NCBI GenBank assembly: GCA_002477465.1
Contig: DLPV01000066.1
Coordinates: 1 to 64,000, forward strand
DNA: 64,000 nt
Direction of reading: 5' to 3'
Source: Gammaproteobacteria bacterium UBA7449
GTDB taxonomy: Bacteria > Pseudomonadota > Gammaproteobacteria > Pseudomonadales > Pseudohongiellaceae
The notes beneath the pieces are model-generated. The model was not told where the DNA came from. It made no database searches and was given only the letters and a program-made list of their open reading frames with translations. Below are positions 49,816-57,396 of this stretch, one piece after another (position 1 is the stretch's first letter; every line of letters begins with the position of its first letter). Position numbers and translations under genes: made by a program.

Positions 49816-51444
49816 TTATTTGAGTTCGCGGCGGAGGATCTTACCGATAATTGATTTCGGCAGATCTTCCACATATACGATCTCTCGAGGAATTTTATAG
49901 GCAGTAAGGCCCTCTTTGCAGTGTTTCACGATACTGTCGGTGGGTTCCTGCCCGGATTTGCTTACAACAAACAGCTTGATGCGCTCTCCGGTCCGATCAT
50001 CCGGCACTCCAATCGCAGCAGATTCAAGCACATCAGGGTGATGGTCAACCCAGTCTTCTATTTCGTTCGGGAATACATTGAAACCCGATACCAGGATCAT
50101 ATCTTTCTTCCTGTCTACGATGGTGATGTAACCGTCATCACTCACCTCAACATAATCACCGGTCTTGAACCAGCCATCTTCAGTAATCGAATCTCGGCTT
50201 GCCTGTTCTTGCACCCAGTATCCAAGCATGACCTGTGGGCCTCTGATCCAAGCCTCGCCACGCTCTCCAGGGCTCACTGCGTTGTTGTCCTCATCGACAA
50301 CTTTGATCTCTGTTTCAGGCACCAGCTGACCCACTGTACCCAGACGAACCTTTCCAGGCATGTTTACCGAAACTACCGGAGAGCATTCGGTGAGACCATA
50401 GCCTTCGAAAATCTCAACTCCTGTGAGCTCATGCCACTGCCTGGCCACTGAAGTAGACATTGGCATACCTCCAGCACCACAAAACCTGGTGCTGCTGAAA
50501 TCCAGCGCCCTGAATTTTTCATTCTGTAATAGCGCCAGGTACAAGGAATTTATCCCCACAAACCCACTTACCGGATACTTGGCAAACAGGGCAACCACAC
50601 TTTCCAAATCCCGAGGATTAGGGATTAGCAGATTGTGATTGCCAGCATATGGCATTGCCAAACAATGCAGAAGGAAAGCATAACTGTGATAGAGCGGCAG
50701 TGGCGCAGCGATATTCTCAACTTTGTCAGCTATTACCGTCAAGCAGCGAGACCGTAGCTGCATCATGTTTGCAATCAGGTTGTTGTGGCTAAGCATAGCG
50801 CCCTTGGCGAAACCCGTTGTGCCACCCGTGTAGAGAATCAGTGCAACATCATCGTCAGCGCCCTTCTTAAGATCGCCAGGCAATTTCGGGCCTTGAAAAG
50901 CAATGCAGTCTATAAACTTCACTGAACCCGGTAACTTATAGCGCGGTACAGCGCGTTTGACGAATTTCGCTGCGGCATTGAGCAGAAGGCGTCTCGGTGT
51001 TGGCTGCAGATCGCCAAGATCAGATACAATCACCTTCTCTATTTTGGTCTCATCAATAATGCCTTCCAGCTTGGCGCAGAAGCTGTCAAGTATGACGATA
51101 GCCTTGACCTCCGAATCCTTGAACTGATGCGCCATTTCGTGCGCCGTATAAAGCGGATTGGTATTGACAACAACTAGTCCAGCCTTGACTGCGCCAAGCA
51201 GTGCAACCGGGAATTGCAGTAAGTTGGGCAGCTGAATGGCAATGCGGTCACCGGGCTTGAGACCGGCAACGTGATGCAGGTAAGACGCAAAACGTTCGGC
51301 CAGTACGTCCCATTCAGCGTAGGTGAGCGCCCGGCCAAAACAACTGTAGGCATTTAGGTCGCCATGCTCAGCCCCTATATAATCATAGACTTCAGATAGA
51401 GAGCGGAACTTGCTCGGATCCAGCTCTGAGGGTAGACGTTCCAT
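49816..51444 (-). CDS. Long-chain acyl-CoA synthetase (FadD-like AMP-binding enzyme)
   Basis: ANL-superfamily ligase that activates a fatty acid through an acyl-AMP intermediate. The 542-aa product has the P-loop LILYTGGTTGFAKGAM, the adenine motif EGYGLTECSP, the hinge/aspartate GDYVEVSDDGYITIVDRKKDMILVS region and the C-terminal lysine in PKSIIGKILRRELK. It resembles FadD, but the physiological substrate cannot be read from sequence. It starts 5 bp after the VWA gene, so it is probably the third gene of a moxR-VWA-ligase operon. Confidence 0.9.
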   Translation of the reverse strand: MERLPSELDPSKFRSLSEVYDYIGAEHGDLNAYSCFGRALTYAEWDVLAERFASYLHHVAGLKPGDRIAIQLPNLLQFPVALLGAVKAGLVVVNTNPLYTAHEMAHQFKDSEVKAIVILDSFCAKLEGIIDETKIEKVIVSDLGDLQPTPRRLLLNAAAKFVKRAVPRYKLPGSVKFIDCIAFQGPKLPGDLKKGADDDVALILYTGGTTGFAKGAMLSHNNLIANMMQLRSRCLTVIADKVENIAAPLPLYHSYAFLLHCLAMPYAGNHNLLIPNPRDLESVVALFAKYPVSGFVGINSLYLALLQNEKFRALDFSSTRFCGAGGMPMSTSVARQWHELTGVEIFEGYGLTECSPVVSVNMPGKVRLGTVGQLVPETEIKVVDEDNNAVSPGERGEAWIRGPQVMLGYWVQEQASRDSITEDGWFKTGDYVEVSDDGYITIVDRKKDMILVSGFNVFPNEIEDWVDHHPDVLESAAIGVPDDRTGERIKLFVVSKSGQEPTDSIVKHCKEGLTAYKIPREIVYVEDLPKSIIGKILRRELK

Positions 51445-51449
51445 GTTGA

Positions 51450-52628
51450 TTACTTCGTAAGCAATGCCATGGCTTCCTCTAATCCCTTTACGGATAGAGG
51501 AAACATACGGTCATCGATCAGTTCCCTGATAATTTCAATTGAGTAGCTATGCTCCCAGTAGTCCTTGGGAGTCGGGTTTATCCACACGAGATTTTCAAAG
51601 GCGTCTGTGATGCGTTGCATCCATACAGCCCCGGCCTCTTCATTATAGTGTTCGATACTGCCTCCCACATGGGTAACCTCGTAAGGGGCCATAGTGGCAT
51701 CACCTACGAAAATTACTTTGTAGTCCTTGGTGTACGTATGAATAAGATCGAACGTCGAGGTGGTTTCTGCATGACGGCGAAGGCTCTTGCTCCACACGGA
51801 GTCATACAGAAAGTTGTGAAAGTAAAAATATTTGAGATGTTTGAATTCTGAACGAGCGGCAGAAAACAATTCTTCACAGAGTCTGACATGGGGGTCCATA
51901 GAACCACCCACATCGAAAAACAATAGCACTTTCACGGCATTGTGACGCTCAGGCACCATCTTGATATCTAACAGGCCTGCGTTCCTGGCAGTGGAGGAAA
52001 TGGTATCATCCAGGTCCAGCTCTTCATCTGCACCTGTACGAGCAAATTTTCGCAGCCGGCGCAGCGCCATCTTTATGTTGCGTGTACCAATTTCAACTGA
52101 GTCGTCGAGATCTCGATAATTACGACGATCCCATACCTTGGCGGCACTCTGATTGCGACCCTCTTCCTGTCCAATTCGAATGCCTTCCGGATTGTAACCA
52201 TAGGCACCGAATGGCGAAGTGCCGCCAGTACCTATCCATTTATTACCGCCCTGATGACGTTTCTCCTGCTCTTCCATACGCTTACGGAATTCTTCCATCA
52301 ACTTCTCGAGACCACCGAGCGCTTCAATCTGCGCTTTTTCCTCATCGCTAAGCATGGATTCGAATTGCTTTTTCAACCAATCTTCCGGTATCTGATGAAG
52401 CGACAGGTCATCGATAAGATCGAGCTGCTCAAAATATTTTGCAAATGCCTTATCGAACTTATCAAAGTGCTTCTCGTCTTTTATCAGGCACAAACGCGAG
52501 AGGTAATAGAAGTCCTCCACATTGCCATAAATGACGTTTTGTCTCAGGCACTCAAGCAATGCGAACAGCTCGGTAAAAGTAACCGGAAGCCGCTCTTGCC
52601 TAAGCGTCATAAAAAAATTTATCAGCAT
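51450..52628 (-). CDS. VWA domain protein (CoxE-like)
   Basis: Cytoplasmic protein of 392 aa with a von Willebrand A domain at the C-terminal half. The metal-ion site reads FFDVGGSMD (D239-S243), i.e. DxGxS instead of DxSxS, as in CoxE-like proteins. The N-terminal half is helical and charged. VWA proteins of this type act with a MoxR ATPase to insert metals or mature enzyme complexes; the client here is unknown. Its start overlaps the stop of the ATPase gene by one base (TAATG). Confidence 0.88.
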   Translation of the reverse strand: MLINFFMTLRQERLPVTFTELFALLECLRQNVIYGNVEDFYYLSRLCLIKDEKHFDKFDKAFAKYFEQLDLIDDLSLHQIPEDWLKKQFESMLSDEEKAQIEALGGLEKLMEEFRKRMEEQEKRHQGGNKWIGTGGTSPFGAYGYNPEGIRIGQEEGRNQSAAKVWDRRNYRDLDDSVEIGTRNIKMALRRLRKFARTGADEELDLDDTISSTARNAGLLDIKMVPERHNAVKVLLFFDVGGSMDPHVRLCEELFSAARSEFKHLKYFYFHNFLYDSVWSKSLRRHAETTSTFDLIHTYTKDYKVIFVGDATMAPYEVTHVGGSIEHYNEEAGAVWMQRITDAFENLVWINPTPKDYWEHSYSIEIIRELIDDRMFPLSVKGLEEAMALLTK

Positions 52629-53470
52629 TAACGATTAGCTCGATGCATGAAGGCTAGTTTCTCCAACAGGTGCACGTCCTGCTCATTCTTTAGCAATGCA
52701 CCATAAAGTGGAGGAATCGCATTCTTGGCGTCCTTGTCTTTGAGGATGTCTGCGGGAATATCATCAGCCATCAGCAGTTTCAACCAATCGATTAATTCAG
52801 AGGTGGAGGGCTTCTTCTTTAGGCCCGGAACCTTTCTAACATCAAAGAAGATACTCATCGCCTTGCTGACCAGTTCTTTCTTGATGCCTGGATAATGAAC
52901 GTCCACAATCTTTTCCATCGTGAGCGTGTCTGGGAATTCGATATAGTGAAAAAAGCAGCGCCGTAGAAAGGCGTCAGGCAGCTCTTTTTCATTGTTGCTG
53001 GTGATAATAATGATGGGACGAGTTGTTGCCTTGATCAGCTCCTTGGTCTCGTAAACAAAGAATTCCATTTTGTCCAATTCAAGCAACAAATCATTAGGAA
53101 ATTCGATGTCAGCCTTGTCGATCTCGTCAATAAGCAATACCGACTGCTTTTCGGACTGAAAAGCCTGCCAGATCTTACCCTTGATAATGTAGTTGGATAT
53201 GTCATGAACTTTTTCATCACCCAACTGGGAATCGCGCAGGCGAGACACTGCATCATATTCATACAGGCCCTGCTGCGCTTTCGTAGTGGATTTGATGTGC
53301 CACTGAATCAGTGGAAGATCCAACGCCTTCGCTATTTCTTCAGCCAGCATGGTTTTGCCTGTGCCGGGTTCGCCTTTAATTAGCAGTGGTTTTTGCAGCT
53401 GGATCGCGGCGTTTACTGCCATTTGCAGTTCGTCGGTTGCGACGTAATCTTCCGTTCCGATAAAGTTCAT
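52628..53470 (-). CDS. MoxR-family AAA+ ATPase
   Basis: AAA+ chaperone-like ATPase of 280 aa with Walker A GEPGTGKT (33-40), Walker B VLLIDEIDKAD (D115, E116), sensor 1 ITSNNEKELPDAFLRRC (about 157-173) and the small lid domain. The MoxR group works with VWA proteins in complex maturation. The tight pairing with the downstream VWA gene supports a functional pair. The substrate is unknown. Confidence 0.92.
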   Translation of the reverse strand: MNFIGTEDYVATDELQMAVNAAIQLQKPLLIKGEPGTGKTMLAEEIAKALDLPLIQWHIKSTTKAQQGLYEYDAVSRLRDSQLGDEKVHDISNYIIKGKIWQAFQSEKQSVLLIDEIDKADIEFPNDLLLELDKMEFFVYETKELIKATTRPIIIITSNNEKELPDAFLRRCFFHYIEFPDTLTMEKIVDVHYPGIKKELVSKAMSIFFDVRKVPGLKKKPSTSELIDWLKLLMADDIPADILKDKDAKNAIPPLYGALLKNEQDVHLLEKLAFMHRANR

Positions 53471-53610
53471 TCTTACGGTTCCAAATTCTAAAAATCGTAC
53501 ATTGTAAACAGGGGTCTCCCTTTTATACAGGAAAACCCCCGCTTCTGGATTTGCTTGGGACTAAATTGAAACGATGGATAATCGCTTCATACTCACCCAC
53601 AGAACTTGCG

Positions 53611-54282
53611 CTAGGCTCCAACCTCTATCATGCGCCTGCCGCGCTCAGTGATGTACCATCTCACACCTTTGCGTCCACCAACTCTTCCTGCTAGGGATTT
53701 TAGTGTCAGGAACCCAAGCGTCTTCATCATGGTGGTTTCGTCAGTGTCAGCCTCTCGGCATAGACCCGTCATCGAGCGATATATGAAGCGGCCACAGCCC
53801 AGGGTCTTTAGCACTTTGGAGCTGGTTACGTCCAGCTCTTCGCGGTTAGCCTCCGCCAGTTGCGCTGGCTCCGCGAGGGTATCATCTTCGGTTTCCGTAT
53901 CGATCAAAGGCAGCAGCTCTTCCTGCAGTTGCCGCAGCTGGTATTGCAGCAAATCAACCTTGTCTGAGGTTGCCCGAGCCTCCGCCAGGACGTTATCTGC
54001 GACATTGCTCATGAAGAAGCGCGGAGAAATAGCGATCGCAAGACAAATAGCCACATAATTGAGCATATTGGTGGCATTTCCCGCAGTCTCCTCGATCAGT
54101 GTGCTGCCAAAAACGCTCAGTACGAAAGGCACGAGGAAAGTAACAAAGATCCCCAGCATCATAAAGCGTACCAGCATGAACGTATCGGAAGCCCGTCGCG
54201 TCGCCACAGTGTAATAATTAATCACACCACCAGCAGCTCCCGCCAGGACCATGATGAAAAGGAGTGAAATGAAATGACTCAT
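53611..54282 (-). CDS. Three-transmembrane protein with C-terminal winged-helix-like domain
   Basis: Poorly characterised membrane protein. From ATG at 54282 (223 aa; Shine-Dalgarno GAGAGG just upstream) it has three hydrophobic helices in about 1-100 with AGAAGGVINYYTVATRR, resembling the three-helix domain described beside YEATS-like proteins. A coiled coil (about 110-135), an acidic linker and a C-terminal domain ending GGRKGVRWYITERGRRMIEV, which looks like a winged helix, follow. The frame is open to an upstream ATG at 54357 that adds 25 residues. No YEATS-domain gene is beside it. Function unknown; a membrane sensor or regulator is a guess. Confidence 0.65.
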   Translation of the reverse strand: MSHFISLLFIMVLAGAAGGVINYYTVATRRASDTFMLVRFMMLGIFVTFLVPFVLSVFGSTLIEETAGNATNMLNYVAICLAIAISPRFFMSNVADNVLAEARATSDKVDLLQYQLRQLQEELLPLIDTETEDDTLAEPAQLAEANREELDVTSSKVLKTLGCGRFIYRSMTGLCREADTDETTMMKTLGFLTLKSLAGRVGGRKGVRWYITERGRRMIEVGA

Positions 54283-54423
54283 GACTAACCTCTCAATTGC
54301 ATAAGCTGTTGTTTTTGTTGCCCCAAAACCTGCTGTAGGCAAGGATCGCAAATTCAATCAGAAAACCAGTCAGGGGGAAAGTGGCAAAGCAGAAATTTTT
54401 ACAAAAAACACGAGTTTTATGCG

Positions 54424-54777
54424 CTAAGACTCTGTATTTAGTGTCTTTCTCTTTCTTCGCACAGCAAAATACAGAATAGTGGCCAGCACCTCAGCGGCCA
54501 CCAAGGCCAACAGCAGCGGTACCAAGGCGCGCGGCGCCGCAGACATTCCCACGGTAATGGCGTCGAGAGCAACAACCATCAAGGCTGGCGCCAGGTTGCT
54601 CCCCTCAATATTGGCATACCAGGGAGTAAAGATGAGAGCCAGCATCAGTCCGCGCAGGCTGAAACGCAGCCAGGGCCAGCCCTGTAGCCGTGTGATGCGC
54701 CAGAAAATTCCCAGAAACAGCACGGCAGCAGCAATATAAATTAACCAGATCAACCAGTAATTGGATTCCGTTTCCAT
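54424..54777 (-). CDS. Small integral membrane protein, unknown function
   Basis: A 117-aa hydrophobic protein with about three membrane segments (about 8-25, 38-55 region and 80-105) and a basic C-terminus (RRKRKT). WPWLRFSLRGLMLALIFTPWY is a recognisable conserved-looking stretch, but I cannot assign a family with confidence. It lies between ycgN and the three-helix membrane protein and could belong to the same transcript. Confidence 0.65.
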   Translation of the reverse strand: METESNYWLIWLIYIAAAVLFLGIFWRITRLQGWPWLRFSLRGLMLALIFTPWYANIEGSNLAPALMVVALDAITVGMSAAPRALVPLLLALVAAEVLATILYFAVRRKRKTLNTES

Positions 54778-54821
54778 CCCTTATCCCGTGTCTCGAATAC
54801 AGTTTTCAAGCTGCCTAAGCG

Positions 54822-55286
54822 CTATGAGTCCACCCATCTGATGACGTGTTCGTGGTAGCCCATCGGGTGCACATATTCTTCTGACAGCGCTCTTTCATCG
54901 ACCTGAATCTCAGCATGCTGCAATGCCGTGTTTGACCCGGTTAGCAGAGGATGCCACTGCGGCAATGGTTTGCCTTCGAAGCGCAGTCGATAGGCGCAGG
55001 TCGCCGGCATCCAGCGCGCGTCGGCAAGGCTCATCTGCCTGACGTCCATACACTCCGGCACTTTGACAGTGCGCTCAGGGTAACAACCGCAGCGCCCACT
55101 TTCACGCTCATGGTATCTGCAAATGACGCGTGTCCAGGCGATCTCGCCAGTGTCCTCGTCTTCCAGCTTCTTCAAACAGCAGCGCCCACAGTGATCGCAC
55201 AGCAGCTCCCATTCCTGTGCTGACAGACTCTCTAGGGGTAACTCCCAGAATTTAACTCTGGGCTTGGGGCCGTCGAGCGGGCTCAT
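54822..55286 (-). CDS. ycgN: YcgN family cysteine-cluster protein (UPF0260)
   Basis: Small cytoplasmic protein of 154 aa with a zinc/iron-cluster-type cysteine array: CDHCGRCCLKKLED, CRYHERESGRCGCYPER and VPECMDVR. The W-x-PATCAYRL segment is also typical. Function is not established. Its ATG overlaps the rnd stop codon by 4 bp (ATGA), so the two are translationally coupled. This rnd-ycgN pairing is frequent in Pseudomonas-like genomes. Confidence 0.9.
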   Translation of the reverse strand: MSPLDGPKPRVKFWELPLESLSAQEWELLCDHCGRCCLKKLEDEDTGEIAWTRVICRYHERESGRCGCYPERTVKVPECMDVRQMSLADARWMPATCAYRLRFEGKPLPQWHPLLTGSNTALQHAEIQVDERALSEEYVHPMGYHEHVIRWVDS

Positions 55287-56443
55287 GCCTTCTGCCCTGA
55301 CACAATGTCATCAAAGTCTCTCTCAAGCACGCCGCGGCGCCAGCCCGCCATGTCCGCTGGCCACCCCGGCTTACCGTCACGCTCCACGCCCAAGACCACT
55401 GCCGTAAGATGTTTCTTTCGCGCCAGTAGTTCTGGAGCTATGTCCATTTCATCCGCTCGCTGCAGCACCACTTCACGGAAAGCTTTGACGGTTCTGCGCA
55501 TGCGTGGTGACAAGGGCGGATTCACGGTGTTGTGGCTTGATCGGCTGGCATCACGTTCGGCATTTACTAAATTTAGCAAAGACTCGCCCTGTTTACGCAC
55601 AAGCTCCTTGCTCAACTCTTCGCAGTTGCGGAAGTCTGAGACGGTGATGGTCTGGCCAGATTCAGACAAGCAGGCCAATGCGAATAGCTCGTTATCTTTG
55701 GCAATCCAGTTTCTGGGCCGGTCCCGTGAACGAGCAACCTCTTCGCGCCACACACACAGAGCCTGCAGGCAGGCAAGAGATTTCCCCTTGAGTTTCCAGG
55801 CATTACTCACACCGGTGTAGATTTTCGCCCAGTTGTCAGGTTGTTCAAGGCTTACGCTGTTCTCGACCTGAAGCGCTGTATCTTGCCTCAGATACTCCAG
55901 AAAACCGCGCTGCTCAAGACGCTCCGTTAACTCCCGGTAAAGCGGTAACAGGTAACAGACATCGTTAGCGGCGTACTCAAGCTGTAAATCAGTCAATGGC
56001 CGTTTTAGCCAGTCTGAGCGAGTTTGATCCTTGGGCAACTCTTTACCCGTAACCGTCTGAACCAGCGCCTGATAACTCAGGGAGAAGCCCAGTCCGACGT
56101 AAGCGCTGGCCATCTGGGTATCGAAAAATCGTGCGGGCACAGCGCCCAATGAAGTCAGCAGCACGGTCAAATCTTCGCCGCCAGAATGCATGACGATTTC
56201 GCACTCGGGGTTAAGCAGTACTTTTACGAATTGAGCCCAGTCCTGAATTTCCAGCGGGTCAATGAGATAGCAATTTGAATCGTCTGCCAGCTGCAATAAA
56301 CCCAACTTGGGATAGAACGTATTGGTCCTGACAAATTCAGTGTCCAGTGCCAGCGCGGGCAGCTTAAACCAATTTTCACAAGCTTCGTCTAGCGCGACCT
56401 GATCTGAGATGAACACTACTTCCCTTCCATCATTCGACTGCAT
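55283..56443 (-). CDS. rnd: Ribonuclease D
   Basis: 3'-5' exoribonuclease for tRNA 3'-end maturation. The 386-aa product has the DEDDy exonuclease domain with LALDTEFVRTNTFYPKLG (D34, E36), SGGEDLTVL and the YAANDVCYLLPLY motif. An HRDC RNA-binding domain (about 215-290) and a second helical domain follow. It lies 3 bp after recR. Confidence 0.94.
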   Translation of the reverse strand: MQSNDGREVVFISDQVALDEACENWFKLPALALDTEFVRTNTFYPKLGLLQLADDSNCYLIDPLEIQDWAQFVKVLLNPECEIVMHSGGEDLTVLLTSLGAVPARFFDTQMASAYVGLGFSLSYQALVQTVTGKELPKDQTRSDWLKRPLTDLQLEYAANDVCYLLPLYRELTERLEQRGFLEYLRQDTALQVENSVSLEQPDNWAKIYTGVSNAWKLKGKSLACLQALCVWREEVARSRDRPRNWIAKDNELFALACLSESGQTITVSDFRNCEELSKELVRKQGESLLNLVNAERDASRSSHNTVNPPLSPRMRRTVKAFREVVLQRADEMDIAPELLARKKHLTAVVLGVERDGKPGWPADMAGWRRGVLERDFDDIVSGQKA

Positions 56444-56446
56444 GTT

Positions 56447-57052
56447 TCAACGTCCCGCTATTGGAGTTCGACCCGTAAATGCATGTGTCAGGGTTCCACC
56501 GTCTACATATTCCAACTCACCCCCCACTGGCACGCCATGTGCGATTCGGGACACCAGGACATTTAAAGGCTTGAGTTGTTCAGCGATATAATAGGCTGTT
56601 GCATCGCCTTCTACGGTAGGATTGCTTGCGATAATTACTTCCTCGATTTCTTCCTGTTTAACTCGATCTACCAGTTTGGATATTGCGAGCTGCTCCGGGC
56701 CAATGCCGTCTATAGGTGACAGGTGGCCCATTAAAACAAAATAGACACCGCGATAGGTACCGGAACCCTCAATTGCGAACACATCGGCCGGGGATTCAAC
56801 CACGCAACAGATTTTTCTGTTCCTGGAATTACTTGCACAGATTCTACACAGCGCCTCTTCCGTAAATATTCGACATGACTCGCAGTTGCCAACATGCTCA
56901 AGGGCCTCACTCAATGCTGCGCTGAGCTTCACGCCACCATCCCGGTTGCGCTCTAGCAGATGCAGAGTCATGCGTTGGGCCGATTTCGGCCCGACTCCCG
57001 GCAGACAACGAAATGCCTCGATCAATTTTTCCAACAAAGGGCTGCTATTCAT
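56447..57052 (-). CDS. recR: Recombination protein RecR
   Basis: DNA-binding ring protein that with RecO/RecF helps load RecA at gaps. The 201-aa product has the N-terminal helix-hairpin-helix [12 protein letters not shown], a C4 zinc finger ([16 protein letters not shown]) and a Toprim domain ([20 protein letters not shown]). Length is typical. It is in the conserved dnaX-ybaB-recR order, 19 bp after ybaB. Confidence 0.97.
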   Translation of the reverse strand: MNSSPLLEKLIEAFRCLPGVGPKSAQRMTLHLLERNRDGGVKLSAALSEALEHVGNCESCRIFTEEALCRICASNSRNRKICCVVESPADVFAIEGSGTYRGVYFVLMGHLSPIDGIGPEQLAISKLVDRVKQEEIEEVIIASNPTVEGDATAYYIAEQLKPLNVLVSRIAHGVPVGGELEYVDGGTLTHAFTGRTPIAGR

Positions 57053-57071
57053 GATTCAGCTCGAATACGGA

Positions 57072-57392
57072 TCAGAAAGGAAACTTGAAGCCTTCGGGGA
57101 GCTTAAAACCGCTGGCCATTGAGCCCATGGTTTCTTTGCTCTTGTCTTCCAACTTACGAACTGCGTCATTAAATGCAGCAGCGATCAAGTCCTCTACAAA
57201 GCTTTTGTCCTCAGACATAATGGAATCGTCGAGGCTTACCCCAACCACATCATGCCGGCCGTTGATCTTGATCGAGACCAGTCCGGCGCCGGATTGACCC
57301 TCTACGATCAGGCTCACCAGATTCAGCTGAGCTTCTTTAAATTGCTCTTGCATCTGCTGGGCTTGTTTCATTAATTCATTAAAATCAGTCAT
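57072..57392 (-). CDS. ybaB: YbaB/EbfC nucleoid-associated protein
   Basis: Small dimeric DNA-binding protein of 106 aa encoded between dnaX and recR. The family signature is visible in MKQAQQMQEQFKEAQ, GQSGAGLVSIKINGRHDV and EDLIAAAFNDAVRKLE. It starts 4 bp after the dnaX stop, suggesting coupling. Confidence 0.95.
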   Translation of the reverse strand: MTDFNELMKQAQQMQEQFKEAQLNLVSLIVEGQSGAGLVSIKINGRHDVVGVSLDDSIMSEDKSFVEDLIAAAFNDAVRKLEDKSKETMGSMASGFKLPEGFKFPF

Positions 57393-57396
57393 TCTC

